This document shows, one piece after another, positions 1 to 8,151 of a DNA stretch of 64,000 nt. The stretch lies in NCBI RefSeq assembly GCF_900129635.1, contig NZ_FSRB01000001.1:5979501-6043500 (forward strand). Reading direction: 5' to 3'. Position numbers and translations under genes: made by a program. Numbering within the stretch: the first letter of the stretch is position 1; each line of letters opens with the position of its first letter. Below the pieces are notes generated by a model. The model did not search any database. It worked only from the letters and a program-made list of their open reading frames with translations, and was not told the origin of the DNA. The stretch is from Singulisphaera sp. GP187. GTDB taxonomy: Bacteria; Planctomycetota; Planctomycetia; Isosphaerales; Isosphaeraceae.

Positions 1-1
1 G

Positions 2-328
2 GCCGTCATCGCCTTGATCATCCGGGCGAGCAGTGTTCGCCTGCCGCTCCGCTCCTTCTTCAAGGTCTCCGGGATGATTCTGTTTGCGATGGCGGTGGTC
101 TTCGCGGGGAACGGGATCTTCGAGCTCCAGAACGCGGGGATCCTCAAGACGACCGAGTTGGAATGGTTTGGCCCGGGTCTGCCGGCCCTCGGCCTGCATC
201 CGAACGTTCAGGCCCTCTCGGTGCAAGGCCTGTTGCTCCTCGGTGCCGGTTTCGCTCTGCTGCTCGTGCTTACGGGGGATGTTTCGTCGGCGCCGAAGCC
301 GGCTCCTCGCCCTGCCACCAGTCGCTAA
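2..328 (+). CDS. FTR1-family iron permease, C-terminal fragment
   Basis: The reading frame is open from the first bases of the window, so this is the 3' end of a longer gene. The 108 visible residues hold two hydrophobic segments, around the FKVSGMILFAMAVVFAG stretch and near the C-terminus. Between them is the GIFELQNAG segment that is characteristic of the last two helices of FTR1/EfeU permeases, which move ferric iron across the inner membrane. The REXXE iron-binding motifs of the family would lie upstream and cannot be checked. The next gene on the same strand is a P19-type periplasmic iron-binding protein, the usual partner of FTR1 permeases outside yeast, which supports the call. Confidence 0.75.
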   Translation, partial: AVIALIIRASSVRLPLRSFFKVSGMILFAMAVVFAGNGIFELQNAGILKTTELEWFGPGLPALGLHPNVQALSVQGLLLLGAGFALLLVLTGDVSSAPKPAPRPATSR

Positions 329-543
329 CCGTCGCGGTCGGCCCCTGGTCCGGTGGCCGATCCTCATTGGAAAGGGCGTGTTCGAGAGAAATGGACCGCG
401 GGGATCGGACAGACCCACGGGATCCTCTTATTTTTCGCACGCCCTTTCTCGAGCTCAGTGGGCCTTTGCCGTTCCCTCCAAAACTCAGGGAGGGATTGCG
501 GGGCCCCTCTGCTCTCCTCGCAGAAATCAAAAGGAGGCACTTC

Positions 544-1254
544 GTGCTCAAGCGCTGGGCGGGTCCACTGGTCACGGCTCTGATCTTCGGTGGGGTGGTG
601 CTTGTCGTGGTGTTGAACCTCGACTTGAAGGGGGGATCAGCCAAGCGATCGGCCTCCATAACGCCTACGGTGGATCCTGTCCCCGTGGAACCCGCGCCCG
701 GGTCCGCCAAGCCCGCGGGCTTCCGCGAGTACCCGATCGGCGAGTCGATTGAGAAGAACCAGATGCGCATCGCGGCCGTCTGGCTCCCCTCGATCCAGAT
801 GGACGGAATGGTCGACGCGTCCGGCGCCGAGATGATCCACCTGGAAGCCGACATCCACGCGACCGAGGGCAACCGCAACGGGTTCGCCAAAGATGAGTTC
901 GTCCCCTATATGAAGATCAGCTACAAGGTTTTTCCCGCCCAGGGGGGCAAACCGGTTCATCAGGGCGAGCTCAAGCCGATGGTCGCCGCGATCCAACAGG
1001 GCGAACTTATGCCTATGGTTGCAAGCGACGGCCTCCACTACGGCGCGAGCCTCACGATGCCCAAGCCGGGAGCGTATCAACTCGTCTTTGACATCAATCC
1101 CCCGTCGGCCGGCGGCCTCGGTCGCCACTCCGACTCCGCGACCGGTGTCGCCCCCTGGTGGAAGCCGTTTCAGGCCTCCTTCGACTGGGACTACGAAGGT
1201 CTTCCCCAAGCCGCCCCCAAGGCGGACGCCGCGGCCCCGAAGCCGGCTGGCTGA
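544..1254 (+). CDS. P19/Tpd-type periplasmic iron-binding protein
   Basis: The GTG start at 544 follows an AAGGAGG at 531-537; longer upstream extensions lack this signal. The product is 236 residues: a membrane anchor or signal at about 8-25, a Pro-rich linker to about 60, then a domain matching the iron-transport family that works with FTR1 permeases. Family marks are the Met-rich segment QMRIAAVW and QMDGM, then HLEADIHATEGN and GFAKDEFVPYMKISY, then PMVASDGLHYG. In the family these Met, Glu and His residues bind the metal on the periplasmic side. The segment GEL-PMVA occurs twice in tandem (HQGELKPMVA then QQGELMPMVA), which looks like a short internal duplication. It probably forms an operon with the permease 215 bp upstream. 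A hairpin terminator follows. Confidence 0.8.
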   Translation: MLKRWAGPLVTALIFGGVVLVVVLNLDLKGGSAKRSASITPTVDPVPVEPAPGSAKPAGFREYPIGESIEKNQMRIAAVWLPSIQMDGMVDASGAEMIHLEADIHATEGNRNGFAKDEFVPYMKISYKVFPAQGGKPVHQGELKPMVAAIQQGELMPMVASDGLHYGASLTMPKPGAYQLVFDINPPSAGGLGRHSDSATGVAPWWKPFQASFDWDYEGLPQAAPKADAAAPKPAG

Positions 1255-1301
1255 ACCGAAGACTCGACCTGGCTCGGGCAGTGCCAGTCGCCTGAGGCCA
1301 A

Positions 1302-1351
1302 CGCCCCGCTTCCTCAAGGCTGGAGCCGGAATCGGGGCGGTTTGATTTTGG
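1302..1351 (+). terminator. Rho-independent terminator after the iron-uptake genes
   Basis: CGCCCCG at 1302-1308 pairs with CGGGGCG at 1333-1339, and TTCC at 1310-1313 with GGAA at 1328-1331. The stem is followed by GTTTGATTTT. It sits 48 bp past the stop of the P19-type gene. Confidence 0.5.
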
Positions 1352-1581
1352 ATTTCAGTCGCTGCTGACATCAGGGCTCCCCATTCCGCGGTTAACCTAT
1401 TCCCCCTTGTCGGCTTTCTCTCCCTCAGGCTACCGCTTGGTCCCATCCAGCGGTATGCTCATGATTTAGCCGTTCCGGCCGGTTCGGAACGTTAAATAAC
1501 GAGGCCGTTGGCTCAGGGCAAGCTTCGGATGCCTTTGTATGGCATTCGGAGCCTGCTGGCTCGGCGAGAGGAAGCATCGTC
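1352..1581. other. Intergenic stretch, no gene seen
   Basis: Together with the terminator this is a 327-bp gap. No coding frame is convincing. A small imperfect hairpin (CGGATGCC pairing with GGCATTCG) lies at about 1527-1550. GAGAGGAAG near 1566 is a likely ribosome-binding site for the next reading frame. Confidence 0.4.
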
Positions 1582-2086
1582 ATGAGTGGGACGGACGACT
1601 TCCTGATCCAGCAAGACGGCACGGCCACTAACGTCAACAGCACCGATGCGGCGAGCCAGATCCTGCTGGACCTCAATGCGCTCAACACCCCCCGGTAACA
1701 ACCCTTGGGTCAAAAAGCTCAGGCATGCCGTTGCCACCTACTGCGTCACGACCCTGACCAATACCCTGGTCCAGACGAAGTTGGGCGTAGGCGGAGAGAT
1801 TTTGTCGATCCAGTTCCCTCCCGGAGCGCCTCCGATCCCGACGCTCCCCGGTGAGACCTGGTATCTCAACGTGTTGCAGCCCTACGGCGATACCGTCGTC
1901 CCGCTCGTCTCGCAGCAGACGACTTTCATCGGCGACCCGCTGGTCACGATCCAGCAGTGGGGCCACGGCACCCCCGTCCCCGGTGGCCCCACCTTCACCA
2001 CGACCACCGGACCCGTCACCCACGTCACAATGTTTAATAACGTCGATATTATTGATTACTGTATTGAGCAACTCCTCCGGTCGTGA
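1582..2086 (+). pseudogene. Small protein of unknown function, split by a one-base frameshift
   Basis: The frame from the ATG at 1582 (GAGAGGAAG upstream) runs 38 codons, MSGTDDFLIQQDGTATNVNS and on to LNALNTPR, and stops at 1698. Just before the stop is a run of six C at 1688-1693. If one C is removed the frame continues as LNALNTPGNNPWVKKL to the stop at 2086, giving 167 residues of protein-like composition, including PGETWYLNVLQPYGD and a C-terminal NVDIIDYCIEQLL. I recognise no family. Whether the extra base is real, a sequencing error or a programmed slip cannot be told from here; two other genes in the window are broken in the same way. Confidence 0.4.
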
Positions 2087-2259
2087 GTCATGCGGGTTCG
2101 GGAGTCGATTCAGAAGCACCTGAGCCAAGCCAAAGCTTGGTCATCGCCGAAAGCCGGTGGGCCGTGCCCACCGGTATTTTTCTCTTTCATTGTCGGGTAG
2201 GCTTCAGCCTGCCACCACCCCGAGGGACGGGGCAGGTGACGACCTTGAGGACCCTGCAA

Positions 2260-3560
2260 ATGATTGTCCCACGAATCGTCGGCCTTGCCTTGACCCTCAC
2301 GACCTTGATGGCTCCGGGACAGTCGGCCGCGGCCAGGCCAAACATCTTGTTGGTCGTGACCGATGACCAGCGGGCCGACACGATCCGGGCGTTGGGCAAT
2401 CCGGAGATTGAGACCCCGGTTCAGGACGCCCTGGTCGGTCGCGGGTTCGTGTTCCGCAACGCCTATTGCCAGGGGAGCATGATCCCGGCGGTCTGCGCAC
2501 CGAGCCGCACGATGCTCTTGACCGGAAAGTCGTTGTTCCGGATTCCGGCCCCGAACGCTCGGTCGTACGCCGGTCCCACGCTCGGGGGACATTCGCCGCC
2601 AACGGGTACGCCACCCTCTGTGTGACGAAACCAGGGAATTCGTTCCGGGTTGGGCACGACCAATTCTCGAAGGTTGTCCCGATCCCCCATTCCGGCGCGT
2701 CCACCAGTCGGAAGTGCGCCGACGCGGCGATCGAATGGGTGGGCACCCAGCAAGCCGACCAGCCTTTGTTCGTCTATTTGGCCCCCTCGATGCCGCACGA
2801 CCCGCGGACGGCCCCGCCGGAGACCCAGGCGAAGTATGACCCGGCCAAGATTACGCTCTCGAAGAACTTCATGCCGGAGCATCCGTTCGACAATGGCGAG
2901 CTGGAGATTCGCGACGAGTTGCTCGCCCCTTTTCCCCGGACCCCCGACGCGATGCAGCGGCACCTCGCGGAGTACTACGCCTGCATTACCGACCTGGACC
3001 ACCACGTGGGGCGGGTGGTTGACGCCTTCAAAGCGGCGGGCCGGTGGGACAACACGGTGGTCGTCTTCACCAGCGACCACGGCTTGGCGGTGGGGGGGCG
3101 GCACGGACTGATGGGCAAGCAGAACCTGTATGAGCATGTGAAGCCGCCACTCGTCCTGGCCGGCCCCGGCATTCCGAAGGGTCGATCCGCCGCCCTGGTC
3201 TATCTGTACGACCTGTTTCCGACGCTCTGTGACCTGACCGGGGTGCCGGTGCCGCCTGGGCTCGATGGTCGGAGCCTTGCCCCCGTGATCCAGGGAGAGA
3301 AGGCTGGTGTCCGAGACGCTCTCTTCCTCGCGTACCGCGACGTGCAGCGAGCGGTGCGGGACGAGCGTTGGAAGCTGATCTGGTATCCGAAGGCCCAGCA
3401 ACTCCAGTTGTTTGACCTGAGTGCCGACCCCGATGAGCTGACCAATCGGGCCGGCGACCCGAACCACGCCCAGGAGCTCGAGCGGCTCTCCGCACTGCTG
3501 CGTGGCTGGCAACGAGAGGTTGCCGACACCGCTCCCCCTCCCCCGCTCAAGACGCCCTGA
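2260..3560 (+). pseudogene. Secreted type I sulfatase, broken by a one-base frameshift
   Basis: The ATG at 2260 begins a signal peptide (about 1-24). The metal-binding DDQ (35-37) follows, then the sulfatase signature CAPSR (79-83), whose Cys is converted to formylglycine. The frame is lost at the G run 2584-2588. Restoring one G joins LGG to TFAANGYATL and gives an otherwise complete enzyme of about 433 residues, with the C-terminal metal site FTSDHG, the GLMGKQNLYEH substrate-pocket segment, and the DLFPTLCDL and LFDLSADPDEL blocks of the family. Members hydrolyse sulfate esters, and planctomycetes typically carry many for sulfated polysaccharides; the substrate here is unknown. No anaerobic maturase is nearby. 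It may be a true pseudogene or an intact gene with a sequencing error. Confidence 0.8.
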
Positions 3561-3840
3561 ACTCGAGTTGAACGGGGGATGGGGATTGACACCGAGGTTG
3601 GGGTGGGTAGGATGAATGATGTCCGCCCTACCCCGCGTCGTCCCTGTCGAGACGCCTTGGCCTCGGTTGGCGCCGATCTGTCGGCTCCCCCCACCGAAAC
3701 AATCCCCACTGTGATGTCCCAGTCTTTCGAATGCATTCGCGAGCGCCGTTTGGCGTGCCTCGCGGTATTATGGAAGAGCCGCTCGCACGCGTTGCGGGAC
3801 GGTCGCCTTTCCGTGCGTTCCGGTTCGGAGTCTTGGGATC

Positions 3841-4164
3841 ATGATCGGGCTGGGGATGATCTGGGCCATGCTGGGACCTCGTTCGATCGCCCTGATCGTC
3901 ATGGTCGTGCTTGCCTTGTACGGTCGGTCGGGCGTGTTGCAGACGCGTCAGGCGCGGGCGATCTTACCTTGGCTGACGCCCGCGCGACGGGCGCCTGGCT
4001 CGGCGGCGGCTCCGGCTCAGACGCCGCCCTCAAGGCCTGCGGCGCGGTTTGGGCTCGGCGGGGATCGAACCTTCTGGTTCTTCACGATCATGGCCGCGGC
4101 GGCCTTGGCCGCCTGGATCGTGACTCGGACGATCATCGTCAGCGGGTCCGGGGTTTCGCACTGA
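3841..4164 (+). CDS. TatA-like small membrane protein, atypical
   Basis: The 107-residue product has an N-terminal hydrophobic segment (about 10-26), then YGRSGVLQTRQARAILPWL, a Pro/Ala-rich linker, and a second hydrophobic segment near the C-terminus (about 81-98). The N-terminal layout, GPRSIALIVMVVLALYGRS followed by a basic amphipathic stretch, parallels GP-EI-----VLLLFG-RLP in the two true TatA genes directly downstream, with YGRS in place of FGNR/FGKR. I infer a diverged relative or neofunctionalised TatA; the second membrane segment is not a TatA feature. The start is uncertain, since no strong ribosome-binding site is visible and an in-frame ATG lies at 3868. Confidence 0.5.
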   Translation: MIGLGMIWAMLGPRSIALIVMVVLALYGRSGVLQTRQARAILPWLTPARRAPGSAAAPAQTPPSRPAARFGLGGDRTFWFFTIMAAAALAAWIVTRTIIVSGSGVSH

Positions 4165-4239
4165 CGGATTCGGATACTGATCTTGCTACCGACACCATGC
4201 CTTCACCCCTCTTTTGATCTGAGATGAGGAGTTAGACCA

Positions 4240-4458
4240 ATGCTGCCGTTCGGATTTATCGGAAGCCTGGGCCCGATGGAAATCGCCATCGTCGGCGGTG
4301 TGATGCTCTTGATGTTCGGCAATCGTCTGCCCAGCGTGATGCGGTCGCTCGGCAAGAGCGTGGTCGAGTTCAAGAAGGGGGTCGCGGGGATTGAGGATGA
4401 CCTTGATCAGGCGGTCACGGCCGACACCAAGAAGCCCGTGCCGCCGCCCGAGGTTTGA
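4240..4458 (+). CDS. tatA: Sec-independent protein translocase TatA
   Basis: This 72-residue protein has the TatA plan: a short N-terminal membrane helix (about 13-29, GPMEIAIVGGVMLLMF), the FGNRLP hinge, an amphipathic helix (VMRSLGKSVVEFKKG) and a short acidic and Pro-rich tail. TatA forms the pore-like assembly that lets TatBC move folded proteins bearing twin-arginine signals across the inner membrane. GATGAGGAG upstream is a good ribosome-binding site. A second TatA-type gene follows 108 bp later. No tatC is in the window. At least one protein encoded here, the DUF1501 protein at 17922, has a twin-arginine signal and would be a client. Confidence 0.9.
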   Translation: MLPFGFIGSLGPMEIAIVGGVMLLMFGNRLPSVMRSLGKSVVEFKKGVAGIEDDLDQAVTADTKKPVPPPEV

Positions 4459-4566
4459 CGAAGCCCGAGCTTGTGTCGGCTGCACGCAAATCCACGACCG
4501 GGACAGACCTGAACCGAATCGAACTGAATCCTTGAATCCTCTCCTCTCCGTGGAGATCTGCTCGCA

Positions 4567-4881
4567 ATGCTTCCCAACCTTGGTCCGTTGGAAATGATCA
4601 TCGTGATGGCCGTCGCCGTGCTCCTGTTCGGGAAGCGACTGCCCGAGGTCGGCCGCTCCCTGGGCAAGGGGATCGTCGAGTTCAAGAAGGGGCTGCGTGG
4701 ACTCGAGGATGAGCTCGACTTTTCCTCCACGATGTCTTCGCACACTCCGAGCCGACGGGCCGAGGAACGAGCGCGTCCGGTGGACTCCATCGAGACGTCG
4801 GTGCCCAAGTTCGAGCCTCCGACCGTCCCCCCGATCCCGCAGATGGAGATGAACTACGAGCCTCAGCCCGCTCAGGACTGA
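4567..4881 (+). CDS. tatA: TatA/TatB-type translocase subunit
   Basis: This second TatA-type gene encodes 104 residues. It shares the membrane helix (GPLEMIIVMAVAVLLFG), the hinge FGKRLPEVG and the amphipathic helix SLGKGIVEFKKGLRGLEDEL. Its tail is longer (about residues 50-104), polar, and contains SRRAEERAR and several Pro. A long charged tail is more TatB-like, but the FGKRLPEVGRSLGKG core fits TatA, so the subunit type is left open. GAGATC before the ATG is a weak ribosome-binding site. The gene converges on the thioesterase gene, 36 bp away on the other strand. Confidence 0.85.
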   Translation: MLPNLGPLEMIIVMAVAVLLFGKRLPEVGRSLGKGIVEFKKGLRGLEDELDFSSTMSSHTPSRRAEERARPVDSIETSVPKFEPPTVPPIPQMEMNYEPQPAQD

Positions 4882-4917
4882 TCACGGCCGCAGTCGCTAC
4901 CTGGCGTGAATCAAGGC

Positions 4918-5421
4918 TCACGGAATCGCGCTCTCGTCGGTCGCGGCCGCCTCGGCGCGGCGGGCGAGGCGGACCGCCTGCCGCGCTTTGGCGGCCTGGG
5001 CGATGCGATGGTCCGACTCGGTCTCCAGGAGCAGCGGAGGGACCGGTCGGGGGTGTCCCTCGTCGTCGAGTGCGACGTAGAGGCCGTAGCCCAGGGCGAC
5101 CATCCTTCGCTGGGCTCGGGCGAGGGGTTCCGCGAAGATTTCGATCCGGGCCTCGAGCGAGGTCCGGCCCACGTAGGTGACTTCGGCCGTCAGCTCGACC
5201 CGCTCGCCGACATAGACCGGGCCGAGGAACGTCATCGAGTCGATGGCGGCGGTGGTGATCCGTCCCCCGCCCGCGTGTCGGAGCGCTGCGACGGCGCCAC
5301 ATTCGTCGGCGAGGTGGAGCATGACCCCGCCGTGGAGTGTGCCGAACGAGTTCGCCTGGCCCGGGTCGGTGATGATCGCCAGGCTGACACGCGAGTCAGC
5401 GGCCCGTTTTGCGCGATCCAC
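4918..5421 (-). CDS. Hotdog-fold acyl-CoA thioesterase (YciA-like)
   Basis: I chose the GTG start at 5421, which follows AAGAAGAG and gives 167 residues beginning VDRAKRAADSRV; an in-frame ATG at 5472 would add 17 residues of poor composition. The protein has the hotdog thioesterase pattern: AADSRVSLAIITDPGQANSFGTLHGG, then HLADECGAVAALRH. In the family the Asn/Asp around the TLHGG turn and the acidic residue in the central helix act in catalysis. ITTAAIDSMTFLGPVYVGERVELTAEVTYVGRTSLEARIEIF covers the core strands. Such enzymes hydrolyse acyl-CoA thioesters in the cytoplasm; the acyl chain cannot be predicted. The last 30 residues are Ala/Arg-rich. Confidence 0.8.
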   Translation of the reverse strand: MDRAKRAADSRVSLAIITDPGQANSFGTLHGGVMLHLADECGAVAALRHAGGGRITTAAIDSMTFLGPVYVGERVELTAEVTYVGRTSLEARIEIFAEPLARAQRRMVALGYGLYVALDDEGHPRPVPPLLLETESDHRIAQAAKARQAVRLARRAEAAATDESAIP

Positions 5422-5583
5422 GTGGGTTACTCTTCTTCTTTGTTCCGGCCGGCCAGCCGTCCGTCCGTCCATTCATTCATCCCGCGGTGGCCGAGCCCTT
5501 TTTGGTTTTGGGGGCAACGCCGGCTTGATCCTACGCCACCGCCTCGCGCCTTGGCCAGCCTCTTTGAAGGGATGCCCGATCCG

Positions 5584-6135
5584 ATGATCGAGGACGACTT
5601 CTTCGCGATCATCGACCCGCTCTTACAGCCGACCGGCTCGATTGCCGAGGACGGGGAGGACTATCGCGAGCCTCCCCTGGACGTCCTCCGCTATTACCGG
5701 CGCCCGGTCCGGCTCCACTGGATCCCCTGGCTCGGCCGCGCCTTGAGCGTGGTGGCGGTGGTCCGGCAACCGATCGACATCGGCCTCTCCGTGGTCGACT
5801 ACCGGCGGTTCCTGACCCGGCTCGCGATGGCCGTCAACGGCCGGTTTCCTCCTTGGCAGAAGCCAGGTCCGTGCGGCCTGGTCATCGGCCTCACCATCGT
5901 CGTCCTGACCCCCGAGCCGATCGGCCCCGCGGACGACGCGATCCTCAGCCAGGTCCTTGGCTCCCTCGGACGCACCCGCGCGGTTCCGTTCGGCGTGATC
6001 CGGGTCAACCTGGGCCAGGAGGCGATCTCGTTTGCTCTCGCCTCGAACGACGACAAACTCTTCCCTGAACCCCTTCTCCTGGCCGACGCCCTGACCGAAC
6101 GCTTCCGCCGGTTCGTGCCGCTCATGGAGTTCTAA
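5584..6135 (+). CDS. Conserved-looking protein of unknown function
   Basis: The ATG at 5584 is preceded by GAAGGGA at a good distance; an ATG at 5572 is also in frame but sits on top of that site. The product is 183 residues with no signal peptide or clear membrane segment. An acidic N-terminus (MIEDDFFAIIDPLL) is followed by RYYRRPVRLHWIPWLGRALSVVAVVRQPIDIGLSV and a mixed alpha/beta C-terminal half. The composition and third-position GC look like a real gene. I recognise no domain. It is divergent from the thioesterase gene and ends 165 bp before the IS4-type element. Confidence 0.6.
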   Translation: MIEDDFFAIIDPLLQPTGSIAEDGEDYREPPLDVLRYYRRPVRLHWIPWLGRALSVVAVVRQPIDIGLSVVDYRRFLTRLAMAVNGRFPPWQKPGPCGLVIGLTIVVLTPEPIGPADDAILSQVLGSLGRTRAVPFGVIRVNLGQEAISFALASNDDKLFPEPLLLADALTERFRRFVPLMEF

Positions 6136-6453
6136 CGAGCGACGTCAGTCAATCGCTTTGTCTTGCCCCGTAGGGTCCGCTATTGCGGACCATCTTCGCT
6201 TGCGGCCTCGTTGACGGTGTGGTCCGCGCTGATGACCGATGACGAGAAAACAAATGGGGACATATAGATTATTGGTATTTATCGATAAGCACTATGTCCC
6301 CAATAGTGTTCGGCACGAAATTTGCGACATCTCCACCCAGGCCAATCTTGCCCTCAAGGGCCGAAAACGGGGATTTCGCAAGGACTTTCGGCACAGAATT
6401 TGCGCCTTCTCCACTCAAGTGCATCTTGCCGTCATTTTGGCAGGGCCTTGGGA

Positions 6454-7680
6454 ATGGCAAAACGCTCAGCAAAACCTCTGAAACCCCGAGATATCCAGGG
6501 GTTGAAGTACGTCGAGCGGTTACTGCCGCTGCTCGACCAACTCCACGATGTCGGCTGCCAACGCGACAGGTCCGGTAATCGCAGCCTGCATTACGATCAG
6601 TATTGCATGCTCGTCTTACTCTTCCTCTTCAACCCAGTCCTCCGTTCCTTGCGCTCCTTGCAACAGGCGAGCACACTCAACAACGTGCAGCGCAAGCTCG
6701 GCTGCGCCCGGGCCTCGTTGGGGTCGCTCTCCGAGGCCGTCGAGGTCTTCGAACCCGAGCGGCTGCGCGGCATCATCGAGTCCCTCGCCGCCGAAGTGAA
6801 GCCCGTCCGCGACGTGCGCGGCGGCCACCTCGCCCATGCCCTGACGGCCGTCGATGGCAGCGTGGTCAAGACGCTCAAGACCATCGCCGAGGCCGCCTTC
6901 ATGAACGACAAGAACGGCGGCTCTCACAGCGGCTGGCGACTCCACACCCACTTCGCCATCGACCGCCACGTCCCCACCCGGATCGAGGTCAGCGCCGCTG
7001 CCAACAGTGGCCATAACGACGAGAAGAACCGACTCCGCGCCGCCTTGCAGTCCGACCACTGCTACGTCCTGGACCGTTGGTATGCCCAGTTCACCCTCTG
7101 GAACGACATCGTGGCCGCGGGGAGCAGCTATGTTTGCCGCATCCGCGACAACAGCAACCTCAATGCGGTCATCGAAGAGCGCCCGGTCTCGGCGACAGCC
7201 GCGGCTGCCGACGTCCTCCGCGACTTCATCGTGGACCTCGGCGCCGCCAAGAAGCCCGACGAGCGGCCGGCCCATCGGGTGCGGGTGATTCTGGTGAAAA
7301 CGACGCCCCACACCAAGCGTGGGGGCCGCAAAGGGGGCACGGCCGGTCCTCCCAGCGACGGCGTGCTGCGGATCGCCACGAACCTCCTGGATGTTCCCGC
7401 CGAGGTGATCGCTGACATCTACCGACACAGGTGGACAATTGAACTCTTCTTTAGATTTTTCAAGCACGTGCTCGGCTGTCGCCACCTGCTGAGTACGCAT
7501 CCCAAGGGGATCGAGATCCAGGCGTACTGCGCGATCATCGCGTGTCTGCTGATCAGCCTGTGGACGGGCCGCAAGCCGACGCTCCGGTCTTACGAGATGA
7601 TCTGTCTGTACTTCGCAGGCTGGGCGAGCCTTGAGGAACTCTTGGACCATATTAGTAAATTAAAATCTGAAGAGACGTAG
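6454..7680 (+). CDS. IS4-family DDE transposase
   Basis: The ATG at 6454 follows GGG at a short distance; the product is 408 residues. The catalytic triad is visible: the first Asp in AVDGSVVK, the second in YVLDRWYAQF, and the Glu in the C-terminal signature YRHRWTIELFFRFFKHVLG, the Y-(2)-R-(3)-E-(6)-K pattern typical of IS4 transposases. The N-terminal 120 residues, with LRSLRSLQQAS and LGSLSEAVEVF, are the DNA-binding part. The gene is intact, and the perfect inverted repeats and target duplication around it suggest recent activity. Confidence 0.92.
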   Translation: MAKRSAKPLKPRDIQGLKYVERLLPLLDQLHDVGCQRDRSGNRSLHYDQYCMLVLLFLFNPVLRSLRSLQQASTLNNVQRKLGCARASLGSLSEAVEVFEPERLRGIIESLAAEVKPVRDVRGGHLAHALTAVDGSVVKTLKTIAEAAFMNDKNGGSHSGWRLHTHFAIDRHVPTRIEVSAAANSGHNDEKNRLRAALQSDHCYVLDRWYAQFTLWNDIVAAGSSYVCRIRDNSNLNAVIEERPVSATAAAADVLRDFIVDLGAAKKPDERPAHRVRVILVKTTPHTKRGGRKGGTAGPPSDGVLRIATNLLDVPAEVIADIYRHRWTIELFFRFFKHVLGCRHLLSTHPKGIEIQAYCAIIACLLISLWTGRKPTLRSYEMICLYFAGWASLEELLDHISKLKSEET

Positions 7681-8151
7681 TGCCCGCGGCTCGACTCCCA
7701 AGTCCGCGGTGTTCGCTGCTGCGCGGTGGTTTGTAGTTCACCCGAGTCGTCGGCTCGCCCCAGGTCACCGAGAACGTCCCGCACGCCTCTGCGGGGCGGC
7801 CGTGTCGGCCAGGCTTCCTCGCTTCAGGAAGACAGGGAGCTCACGCTCCCCGCTCGCCTGGGAGGCGAGCATGCGCTGGCCTGGTGGCTGGTTTCGCTTG
7901 TGCGAAAGGCAAGTGGGGAGCGTGAGCTCCCTGTCCCTCCCCCAGCAAAGCCGAAAGCTCGTGCCCACTGGGGCCGCAGGTCCCCCGCCCGCCCCACAGG
8001 GTCGTGTGAAACGCTCTGAGGGGGAGTTCCCCGGGTTGCCGGCTTGCCGTTGCTCGGATCGCCCCCCCCCACAGCAAACGGAGTGCCGAACACTATTGCT
8101 ATGTCCCTGTTTGCTGCCTTGTTCTCGTGGCAAAACAAGGAAGGACTCGCG
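7681..8151. other. Non-coding right part of the IS and upstream region of the next gene
   Basis: No real coding frame is seen. The stretch holds the palindromic repeat at 7831-7935, the right inverted repeat of the insertion sequence (8083-8098), the right copy of the target duplication (8099-8107), and AAGGAAGG before the ATG at 8152. Confidence 0.6.
7831..7935. repeat. Palindromic intergenic repeat R1, copy inside the IS
   Basis: GACAGGGAGCTCACGCTCCC at 7831, extended by one C to 7851, is repeated perfectly in inverse at 7915-7935 (21 bp). Between the arms lies CGCTCGCC-GGCGAGC. The same motif set occurs three times at 47884-48160 and in shortened form at 10489-10512. Confidence 0.75.

Larger units (their letters stand above)
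6301..8098 (+). mobile_element. IS4-type insertion sequence with 16-bp inverted repeats and 9-bp target duplication
   Basis: CAATAGTGTTCGGCAC at 6301-6316 is repeated perfectly in inverse at 8083-8098. Immediately outside both ends is the direct repeat CTATGTCCC (6292-6300 and 8099-8107), a classical target-site duplication. The 1798-bp element carries one transposase gene. Inside the left end two imperfect 45-bp copies (6311-6355 and 6389-6433) lie 78 bp apart and share CGGCAC-GAATTTGCG, plausible transposase-binding sites. The 418 bp to the right of the transposase include a palindromic repeat (7831-7935) of a type also found elsewhere in the window, so that repeat has probably moved into the element. 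The element landed 45 bp upstream of the gene at 8152. Confidence 0.88.

Noticed and set aside
6160..6200. Hairpin GGTCCGC-TATT-GCGGACC as a terminator
   Set aside because: The stem is good but no T run follows, and it could equally be another repeat.
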